A stretch of 64,000 bases of DNA. Origin: Rhyzopertha dominica. Lineage: Eukaryota; Arthropoda; Insecta; Coleoptera; Bostrichidae. Under the pieces are notes generated by a model that was not told the origin of the DNA, searched no databases, and saw nothing but the letters and a program-made list of their open reading frames with translations. The stretch covers positions 21,014,286 through 21,078,285 of the forward strand of contig QCXZ01000064.1 in the NCBI GenBank assembly GCA_025024175.1, written 5' to 3'. A program made the translations under genes and the position numbers. The stretch's first letter is position 1. Each line of letters begins with the position of its first letter. Of this stretch, positions 23,007-31,296 are shown piece after piece.

Positions 23007-26000
23007 AATCTTCGGTTTAAGGGGAATTCGACTTTTGTTGAAATTATGTAAACTCTTTTTTCTTTGCCAAGCTTTCGATTTTATTTTAAATCTTCTTCAG
23101 GGCTTCTACAACATTTATAACAGTATGTACCTAAAACTATATGTAACTCGTAACCTTACTGAAATTGAGGTTTATAAAAGGGGCCAATTTTATCTTCCAA
23201 ATCTTGCATAACTTATATAATTTGATTGAATTTGAAGTTTCATTACAGATTTGATTAATGACAAAATATGAAAGTTGCAACATAGCCACCACATTTTTCA
23301 TAAATTTATGCCTGCCGATTTACTATGATTTTAATATTTCTTCTGATAATAAATATGTGTAAATATTACTCAAATTTTGTGTATCCGATTTTTTATTTAT
23401 TGTGTTAGCACTTTTATTAATTTGGTACATTTCTAAAATCAAACGTTTATTTGTAACATTCTCTTTTTCTAAAATTTTGACTTCTTCCCAATTTATTATG
23501 TGATTATTTCTAATTACGTGTTCTCCTAATGAACATCGATCTCTATCTTTTCTAATATCACTTTTATGCAGTGCTATCCTACTGGATAGCCACTGCGATG
23601 TCTGTCCCACATAAATTTTTTCACAAGTATCACATTTTAAAGAATAAACAACATTCGATTGATATTGTAATGGAATTTTTGATTTCAATTTGCTAAATAA
23701 ATTTGAACCCTTTTTAAAATTTTTTAATGCTATTTTTATACCCTCATTTTGAAAACTTCTAATTAATTTTGTTGCCAAACCTGTAATATTTTGAAGAGAT
23801 CCAAACCGAGATACTTCTGAATTATGATTACTTTGAGAATCATGGTTTTCTTGCTGCTCCACTCTGTCTAAAACATTCACCGAATTTAAATTTTGTTGAT
23901 TAATCGCACAATCGTTTTGTAAGTAATCAATAGTAGAAAATAAAATTTTGTTTATCAAAGTTTGCGGGTAAGAATTTTGAAGTAACATAATTTTTAATTT
24001 TTGTAAATTCTTATTTATGTAATTTGGATGTGAGATTTTTTTAATTCTGTGTTTCATTTGCCTAATAAAGTTAATTTTAATTTTAATTGAGTGATTTGAC
24101 AAAAAATTTATATATCTGCCTGAAGAGGTGGGTTTTTGATACCAATCTAAGACAATCTTATTATTTTGCCGTATTACTTTTGTATCTAGAAACGGTACAC
24201 CACCATCCACTTCTCTCTCAACTGTAAATTTTATATGTTGGTCGAAAGAATTGAAAACCATTATAATTTCTTCTATGCCAGAGGTTGGAATTACTAAAAT
24301 TAAATCATCCACAAATTTTTTTATAAATGTTATTTTATATGTCAATTTTGGTATACATGAATTTAGAAGTTCGTCCATTACATACTGTGCAAGTATAGGA
24401 CTTAATTTTGAACCCATAGCGCATCCAAAAATTTGTTTGTAATATTTGTCCTCATAGTTAAAATAATTGTTATCTAATATGAATGATACCATTTCTATAA
24501 AAAGCTCTCTTCTTTTATAATTTGTATTAATTTTTGGACATTGAAAAAATGGGTCAATTTTATTCCATCTTTCACTCAAAATTTTGATCACCAAAGATTT
24601 TGAAATGTTTCCAAAAAGATTGACCACATCTAGCGATACTATTTCATGTCCCTGTGGAATTTCTATATTTTTAACTAACTCGGCAAAACTGAAACTGTCT
24701 TTTATGTAATAGTCATTATTGGTATCATACGCCATTGTTAAAATGTCACAAATTAATTTTGATAAATTAGTCATTGGACTTTGTATACTTGACACTATAG
24801 GTCTTAAAGGTGTGTTTTCTTTGTGAAGTTTTGGATTGCCATAGATTCTCGGGCTGACTGAATTATAGATTTTGTTAGCTTTAGCTTTTTGTGAAGTTAT
24901 ATGTTGTATTTTTTCTAGTTTGCTAACATAAGTATTAGATTTTGTTTGAACAGTACGTGTAGGATCACATCTAAGTACTTTAAAATAGTTTTCGTCCGAA
25001 AGAATGTCATTCATTTTAATTTGGTATTGTTCTTTATCCATGACTACTGTTACGCCTCCTTTGTCACTATTTAAGGTTAATAAATTTGGATTTAATTTTA
25101 AATAATTCTGAGTTTCTTTGTAAAGTGTATCTGTTTGGTTTTTTACACCTTTATTTTTATGTATAAATCCTGATATGATACTAGCAAATTTAGCTCTATA
25201 GAAATCTCTCTTATCTTCAGCTATTAGGTCTAAATTATTTTCGATGTCAGCAACAAGTTTACCAATATGTATGTCTTTAACATTAGTTTTGAAACTAAAT
25301 TTATGGCCTAACGCCAAGGTAGTTTTGACATTTTGAGGTATATTAGTCTTGGATAAGTTTACAAACCACTTTTCTTGAATGTTAATTTTATTGTTTAAAT
25401 TTTGTTTAAGTTTATTTAATTTATTTATATTTCTTACCTTAATTTTGTAAAAAACTGTATTATACTTTATTTTTTGTCTCCTCTCATATTCATAAATTAT
25501 GAATTGTGGTAGTATCTGTTGCAACTCTGATTTTATGGTATAAATTAGTTTGGAATTTTTTGTAATCAGAAAATTAACGTGACTGATTTCCAAATTTATA
25601 ATTCTAAACATTAATCTTCTATTAAAATCCAAAATTTTTTTCTCAACATGTTGGTTGTCATCTCCAAATAGGCTGTAAAGACTCTTCACGCTGTTTGAGA
25701 CATGATTTGGTACAACGCCATTGTTTTTGCATTGGTGTAAAAAGATTCTTCTGTTTATGAGATTGGCCGCCTTGGTGTTAAGATTGCTCCATTGCTTTAA
25801 CGAGTAGGATGTTTTCGTTCCAAATGATCTTCTTATTTCTTCATAGAACCCCATATATGTATTTATAACGTTAAATGGAAATAGCAGTCGTATTTAATTA
25901 TATTTAAATCTTCGGTTTAAGGGGAATTCGACTTTTGTTGAAATTATGTAAACTCTTTTTTCTTTGCCAAGCTTTCGATTTTATTTTAAATCTTCTTCAG

Positions 26001-29000
26001 GGCTTCTACAACATTTATAACAGTATGTACCTAAAACTACATGTAACTCGTAACCTTACTGAAATTGAGGTTTATAAAAGGGGCCAATTTTATCTTCCAA
26101 ATCTTGCATAACTTATATAATTTGATTGAATTTGAAGTTTCATTACAGATTTGATTAATGACAAAATATGAAAGTTGCAACATAGCCACCACATTTTTCA
26201 TAAATTTATGCCTGCCGATTTACTATGATTTTAATATTTCTTCTGATAATAAATATGTGTAAATATTACTCAAATTTTGTGTATCCGATTTTTTATTTAT
26301 TGTGTTAGCACTTTTATTAATTTGGTACATTTCTAAAATCAAACGTTTATTTGTAACATTCTCTTTTTCTAAAATTTTGACTTCTTCCCAATTTATTATG
26401 TGATTATTTCTAATTACGTGTTCTCCTAATGAACATCGATCTCTATCTTTTCTAATATCACTTTTATGCAGTGCTATCCTACTGGATAGCCACTGCGATG
26501 TCTGTCCCACATAAATTTTTTCACAAGTATCACGTTTTAAAGAATAAACAACATTCGATTGATATTGTAATGGAATTTTTGATTTCAATTTGCTAAATAA
26601 ATTTGAACCCTTTTTAAAATTTTTTAATGCTATTTTTATACCCTCATTTTGAAAACTTCTAATTAATTTTGTTGCCAAACCTGTAATATTTTGAAGAGAT
26701 CCAAACCGAGATACTTCTGAATTATGATTACTTTGAGAATCATGGTTTTCTTGCTGCTCCACTCTGTCTAAAACATTCACCGAATTTAAATTTTGTTGAT
26801 TAATCGCACAATCGTTTTGTAAGTAATCAATAGTAGAAAATAAAATTTTGTTTATCAAAGTTTGCGGGTAAGAATTTTGAAGTAACATAATTTTTAATTT
26901 TTGTAAATTCTTATTTATGTAATTTGGATGTGAGATTTTTTTAATTCTGTGTTTCATTTGCCTAATAAAGTTAATTTTAATTTTAATTGAGTGATTTGAC
27001 AAAAAATTTATATATCTGCCTGAAGAGGTGGGTTTTTGATACCAATCTAAGACAATCTTATTATTTTGCCGTATTACTTTTGTATCTAGAAACGGTACAC
27101 CACCATCCACTTCTCTCTCAACTGTAAATTTTATATGTTGGTCGAAAGAATTGAAAACCATTATAATTTCTTCTATGCCAGAGGTTGGAATTACTAAAAT
27201 TAAATCATCCACAAATTTTTTTATAAATGTTATTTTATATGTCAATTTTGGTATACATGAATTTAGAAGTTCGTCCATTACATACTGTGCAAGTATAGGA
27301 CTTAATTTTGAACCCATAGCGCATCCAAAAATTTGTTTGTAATATTTGTCCTCATAGTTAAAATAATTGTTATCTAATATGAATGATACCATTTCTATAA
27401 AAAGCTCTCTTCTTTTATAATTTGTATTAATTTTTGGACATTGAAAAAATGGGTCAATTTTATTCCATCTTTCACTCAAAATTTTGATCACCAAAGATTT
27501 TGAAATGTTTCCAAAAAGATTGACCACATCTAGCGATACTATTTCATGTCCCTGTGGAATTTCTATATTTTTAACTAACTCGGCAAAACTGAAACTGTCT
27601 TTTATGTAATAGTCATTATTGGTATCATACGCCATTGTTAAAATGTCACAAATTAATTTTGATAAATTAGTCATTGGACTTTGTATACTTGACACTATAG
27701 GTCTTAAAGGTGTGTTTTCTTTGTGAAGTTTTGGATTGCCATAGATTCTCGGGCTGACTGAATTATAGATTTTGTTAGCTTTAGCTTTTTGTGAAGTTAT
27801 ATGTTGTATTTTTTCTAGTTTGCTAACATAAGTATTAGATTTTGTTTGGAAACATTTCAAAATCTTTGGTGATCAAAATTTTGAGTGAAAGATGGAATAA
27901 AATTGACCCATTTTTTCAATGTCCAAAAATTAATACAAATTATAAAAGAAGAGAGCTTTTTATAGAAATGGTATCATTCATATTAGATAACAATTATTTT
28001 AACTATGAGGACAAATATTACAAACAAATTTTTGGATGCGCTATGGGTTCAAAATTAAGTCCTATACTTGCACAGTATGTAATGGACGAACTTCTAAATT
28101 CATGTATACCAAAATTGACATATAAAATAACATTTATAAAAAAATTTGTGGATGATTTAATTTTAGTAATTCCAACCTCTGGCATAGAAGAAATTATAAT
28201 GGTTTTCAATTCTTTCGACCAACATATAAAATTTACAGTTGAGAGAGAAGTGGATGGTGGTGTACCGTTTCTAGATACAAAAGTAATACGGCAAAATAAT
28301 AAGATTGTCTTAGATTGGTATCAAAAACCCACCTCTTCAGGCAGATATATAAATTTTTTGTCAAATCACTCAATTAAAATTAAAATTAACTTTATTAGGC
28401 AAATGAAACACAGAATTAAAAAAATCTCACATCCAAATTACATAAATAAGAATTTACAAAAATTAAAAATTATGTTACTTCAAAATTCTTACCCGCAAAC
28501 TTTGATAAACAAAATTTTATTTTCTACTATTGATTACTTACAAAACGATTGTGCGATTAATCAACAAAATTTAAATTCGGTGAATATATATATGCATAAT
28601 ATTTTAACACATCACATTTCAAGAAAAAATTTGTTTTTCTCTTTTTAGTTTCATTAACACATCTTCAAGGCAACTTTCATTTAATTTACATTTGCTGCTT
28701 AATGATACAATGACACCAAAGCAACTTAGCAAGTTGTTAGCAGTATCATAAGAAGAATGATGAACTAAACAGATAATAGGGGATCAACTAAATTATAGAT
28801 ATAAATAAAAATATACAAAATCAAATGGAAGGTAAATCCATAAATTATTCAGAGGACCCTAGAGAATTATAGAAATTATTTGCAAAATAAAATTAACAGT
28901 ATAAGGATAAGAACATATTGGTATCAGTTATTGTCTTTGTATATTATATTGAATATTGCCATTTTTATCCATTACATGTTCAATATCGCAATTGGTTACA

Positions 29001-30760
29001 AACAGAAAGCCTTCAAGAATGAGAAGAGTTGGGTCATCAATGAAAATCTTAGTGATGGGGAATGCACACATTCCCTTGCTTTTCCCAGCATTTGTTGTAT
29101 GAAAAATTTCGTACCGCAGAATTTATGCTGGAACAATTTTTGACTCCGAACATCGAACACATAAATTCTTGTATTGCTTTGGTATTTCAAACTTTTCTCC
29201 AGTAAACCAAAAGACAGTAGTTTTTCTTTACGGAAGAATGTAGCTATGTAATAGGAACCGGTATAGGCATGAAATTCAATTAATGCAAGATATTATGATA
29301 AACAACTGTGACGCTATCTCTCTGTGTTTGTGCAGCTGTGGTGATTGTTTTTTGTGTTTCCATCATCTATCCAAATTTAGATTGACAGAAACTGCACCAA
29401 TATGTTTCAAATGACTCTATTCGAAAGCTGGTGATTGACATTTTCACGTAAGCTATTTTGCATGTGCAAACTAGGTGGTGCAATAACTAAAATCTGTTAA
29501 AGCGTAGGTTAAAAGTAATCTGAGAGGTAGATATCTCAATTATTGGCAATAACAAGCTCCGTCACACTCTCGCTGCCATACAAAATTTTTTGAAGCAGGT
29601 AACCACTTATTTAGCAGTTCGGAGTGTTGGCAATATTTTAGTTTTAAGATTTGTTATCTTGGGGTTGATATAATCAAGTAAACCGAGTGTGTAAAATGTC
29701 AGATCAGAATAATGTCTGCTTTGAATTGTGTGTTAATATATTACTTCTCTAAAAATATAATAAGTGTATTCATTTATATAAAGAAGATTATCACAGAGCT
29801 GTTACTACGGCCTTTTATTTCAATACCAAATTCATCCTTTAACTTGATAAGTCACGAAAACTTCAAAGCTGGCCACTATTTTGACCTAGCAACCCTAATC
29901 CAAGACGATATGCGAGACAGCAACCCATCACTATATTAAAGCAGTGATCGAGAACTTCACTTTGAAACGAAATCTGTCCTTTAAATCCATATTCATAAAT
30001 TTAGAAAAAGAACTTGCTGTTTCTGCATTGATTTTGAAACTTCAAACTAAAATGACATTGGCAGTCGTTTACAACAGTAACCAATCAATAAATGTTATAG
30101 TATTCAAAATGACATTCTTCCTTAAATACTACATTTGCGGAAATTTGCAGCAGGATCTCGGAGTACTACACCATCTTATAAAGAAGATATTCAAGATGAC
30201 AAACACGGCAAATGCCTGAAAATTGATATTTTGTTTAGTTTTAAAACAAAATAATAAAAATGTAAATTTTATGGCCAGCCTTACTCATAAGTTGTTAGCT
30301 TGATTTGAAACTTACATTGTCATTCTCCAACCACCATACCACATTTATTTTCCCAGTATGATCTTCAACTTGATATACTGCTTTGGTTGACTGCACTTCA
30401 TACTCTCTCAAGATTCCGACTATCGAGAGCTAAAACAAAAATGTAATAAAACACCAATGATAAACACTAGCGCTTTGCTTACAATTTGAGTTGAAAATCC
30501 AAATATTTTAAATTCTTCACCATCGTCTGCTAAAAGTTGCCTAATTACCACCGGCATAACATTCTGCACCCTCCGTACACCCTAAAAAACACAAAGCTGA
30601 TGATTAGTAAACGGTTTTATTTTGGGGGGTAATTCATGCTACTTACTCCTTTAGCTTTTCCTTCTGCTTCATTGCCTTTGTAAAACCCACCAGTTGACGT
30701 ATCTGAAACTCAATTGTTAAAATACTGCACATTAATAACACTAAGGACACTCATACTCAT
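21538..30760 (-). CDS. RPA2: Replication protein A 32 kDa subunit
   Basis: The middle subunit of the single-stranded-DNA-binding RPA trimer, nuclear, needed for replication and repair. Seven minus-strand exons: 30751-30760, 30647-30702, 30483-30581, 30316-30429, 21954-22148, 21675-21892 and 21538-21619. Phases are consistent and give 257 residues (the family is about 250-275). A short Ser/Thr/Gly-rich N-terminus (MSMNTSTGGFYKGN) precedes the OB fold, with VMPVVIRQLL, VYQVEDHTGKINVVWW and YCKVFGSLRTHDDGSKMI. The C-terminal third is the winged-helix partner-binding domain (LTPVQEKVLNVL, GHIFSTADEDHYRLTDF end). Intron 4 is about 8.2 kb and is filled by repeats including a PLE insertion. Divergent from TRMU. 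Confidence 0.95.
22440..22945. repeat. Left arm of long imperfect inverted repeat in RPA2 intron 4
   Basis: Blocks such as AAGGAAGAATGTC, ATACTATAACATT, GATGGGTTGCT and TTTGAAGTTTT recur in inverted order at about 29.57-30.22 kb, at roughly three-quarters identity by eye. The two arms bracket the PLE insertion. They may be two old copies of one element, or the ends of a fold-back. Confidence 0.55.
22947..23000. repeat. (AT)n microsatellite at PLE junction
   Basis: A pure AT tract lies directly at the 3' edge of the minus-strand PLE complex, and ATATATATAT resumes at about 28584 on the far side. This fits insertion into a TA microsatellite. Confidence 0.85.
23001..23322 (-). repeat. PLE pseudo-LTR, copy at 3' end
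   Basis: Repeated 2,900 bp away at 25901-26222 with one visible difference (ATATG versus ACATG). It holds the hammerhead core and lies directly downstream of the PLE stop codon. Confidence 0.85.
23066..23103 (-). ncRNA. Hammerhead ribozyme, PLE family B, copy 1
   Basis: Minus strand order: GCC, CTGAAGA, A, GATTT, six-base loop, AAATC, GAA, AGCT, T, GGC. Stem I GCC/GGC and stem II GATTT/AAATC pair fully. The predicted cleavage lies between 23069 and 23068. Stem II differs from family A (GACT/AGTC) yet still pairs, which is covariation support. Confidence 0.78.
23323..25854 (-). CDS. Penelope-like reverse transcriptase with GIY-YIG endonuclease
   Basis: An intact 843-residue polyprotein. Order: an N-terminal region with the PLE-typical DKG motif (SDKGGVTVVMD), then reverse transcriptase with RIYGNPKLHK, GCAMGSKLSPILAQ and the catalytic FVDD (Phe514-Asp517), then a linker. 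It ends with a CDTCEK cysteine pair directly before a GIY-YIG endonuclease (IYVGQT at 747-752), with HKSDI and a late conserved E in the usual places. PLE reverse transcriptases are related to telomerase and use the GIY-YIG nuclease to nick the target. The start ATG sits 114 nt after the predicted hammerhead cleavage point of the upstream repeat. With no stops and near-identity to its partner copy it may be active (inference). Confidence 0.95.
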   Translation of the reverse strand: MGFYEEIRRSFGTKTSYSLKQWSNLNTKAANLINRRIFLHQCKNNGVVPNHVSNSVKSLYSLFGDDNQHVEKKILDFNRRLMFRIINLEISHVNFLITKNSKLIYTIKSELQQILPQFIIYEYERRQKIKYNTVFYKIKVRNINKLNKLKQNLNNKINIQEKWFVNLSKTNIPQNVKTTLALGHKFSFKTNVKDIHIGKLVADIENNLDLIAEDKRDFYRAKFASIISGFIHKNKGVKNQTDTLYKETQNYLKLNPNLLTLNSDKGGVTVVMDKEQYQIKMNDILSDENYFKVLRCDPTRTVQTKSNTYVSKLEKIQHITSQKAKANKIYNSVSPRIYGNPKLHKENTPLRPIVSSIQSPMTNLSKLICDILTMAYDTNNDYYIKDSFSFAELVKNIEIPQGHEIVSLDVVNLFGNISKSLVIKILSERWNKIDPFFQCPKINTNYKRRELFIEMVSFILDNNYFNYEDKYYKQIFGCAMGSKLSPILAQYVMDELLNSCIPKLTYKITFIKKFVDDLILVIPTSGIEEIIMVFNSFDQHIKFTVEREVDGGVPFLDTKVIRQNNKIVLDWYQKPTSSGRYINFLSNHSIKIKINFIRQMKHRIKKISHPNYINKNLQKLKIMLLQNSYPQTLINKILFSTIDYLQNDCAINQQNLNSVNVLDRVEQQENHDSQSNHNSEVSRFGSLQNITGLATKLIRSFQNEGIKIALKNFKKGSNLFSKLKSKIPLQYQSNVVYSLKCDTCEKIYVGQTSQWLSSRIALHKSDIRKDRDRCSLGEHVIRNNHIINWEEVKILEKENVTNKRLILEMYQINKSANTINKKSDTQNLSNIYTYLLSEEILKS
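25901..26222 (-). repeat. PLE pseudo-LTR between tandem units
   Basis: The second copy of the 23001-23322 repeat. It serves both as 3' end of the truncated unit and as 5' leader of the complete unit, the shared-repeat design expected for tandem PLEs. Confidence 0.85.
25966..26003 (-). ncRNA. Hammerhead ribozyme, PLE family B, copy 2
   Basis: Identical to copy 1 at 23066-23103. Predicted cleavage is between 25969 and 25968, exactly 2,900 nt from the cleavage point of copy 1, so self-cleavage at both would release a unit-length RNA that contains the whole open reading frame. Confidence 0.78.
26223..27848 (-). pseudogene. 5'-truncated second PLE coding copy
   Basis: It equals residues from about QTKSNTYVSK to the C-terminus of the full copy. 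The reverse transcriptase core, FVDD and GIY-YIG nuclease are present, but the N-terminal about 300 residues (including DKG) are missing. It is open to the stop at 26223. One substitution changes the first Cys of the CxxC pair before the nuclease to Arg (LKRDTC). At 27848 the sequence switches abruptly to an inverted piece. It could encode a truncated product only if a promoter exists, which I do not see. Confidence 0.9.
27849..28583 (+). pseudogene. Inverted PLE fragment at 5' end of the insertion
   Basis: The plus strand repeats 24612-23878 of the full copy in opposite orientation, covering the reverse transcriptase core with FVDD. The junction with the truncated unit shows a short TTTG-like overlap, and the other end runs into ATATATATAT. 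Such inverted 5' pieces are common in Penelope insertions and are explained by twin priming or template switching. Confidence 0.9.
28586..29394. other. RPA2 intron 4, no feature recognised
   Basis: AT-rich intronic sequence between the PLE complex and a MITE copy. Short open frames show no domain. Confidence 0.4.
29395..29545. mobile_element. Diverged partial copy of the 7.7 kb TTAA MITE
   Basis: It shares CACCAATAT, CGAAAGCT-GTGATTGACATTTTCA, GTAGGTTAAAA and AATCTGA-AGGTAGA in order with 7790-7855 and 8745-8785, but lacks the 832 bp insert found there. It therefore represents the empty-site state of that family. Terminal repeats are not clear. Confidence 0.6.
29570..30220. repeat. Right arm of long imperfect inverted repeat in RPA2 intron 4
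   Basis: An inverted, diverged counterpart of 22440-22945. The arm also includes AAGTGGTTACCTG on the minus strand, which matches AAGTGGTTGCTTG beside the PLE insertion, so the PLE landed inside or at the edge of this repeat. Confidence 0.55.
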
Positions 30761-31296
30761 TTTTCCTTCTCTATTTTCCTATTACGTTTGATTAACGTGC
30801 GATTTATGAAGCAATGAAATTTTAAAATTAACCTTACAAATCCATACAAAATATTCCGGGATGGCGGGAATCTTAGAATCAAGTGTGTTTCTAAAGGCAG
30901 TGTTGCCAGATTTAAACAATAATATTATTAACATACTAACCCATTTTACCACATAATCCATAAACATTACCGTTTTCTGATATTCAGACAACGATATTAT
31001 TAATAAATTTATTGGTGTGTTTTAACGACATTAGAGAGAAATGTATGTAATATTTGTGAAAATTTGAGCGGTCCCCTGCGACCCAAGAGTTGAACAAATC
31101 AGAAATATATGAAAGAAATATCAAAAACGATAAATTTCATGAATTGCAATGCAATTGACAACCATGATGAGAAATACCAAATGTCAGTTATCTTGCTGTC
31201 AAGTTTACAAGTTTCGACAGTATAGGTTAGGGTGTTGTTTTTAAATGTTGCCTTGCAGACTTCTTAGTTTAGTTTTTAAGTAGAATATAAAAGATA
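30761..31296. promoter_or_regulatory. Shared promoter region, RPA2 / TRMU
   Basis: 536 bp lie between divergent start codons of RPA2 (-) and TRMU (+). No TATA or other core element is clear enough to name. The regulatory role is inferred from position only. Confidence 0.45.

Larger units (their letters stand above)
23001..28585 (-). mobile_element. Penelope-like retroelement complex: tandem plus inverted 5' piece
   Basis: Read on the minus strand this is one 5.6 kb insertion in RPA2 intron 4. It has an inverted fragment (28583-27849), a 5'-truncated unit (27848-25901), then a complete unit (25900-23001). The two direct units are offset by exactly 2,900 bp. I found only two substitutions between them (near 23160/26040 and 23634/26534), so they are very young or arose together. 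Each unit ends in the same terminal repeat (about 320 bp) with a hammerhead ribozyme. The tandem-plus-inverted design is classic for Penelope-like elements. Confidence 0.93.

Noticed and set aside
27842..28648. Plus-strand reverse transcriptase as an independent gene
   Set aside because: It is an inverted piece of the neighbouring PLE. The first codons come from the junction, and the frame runs out into flanking DNA.
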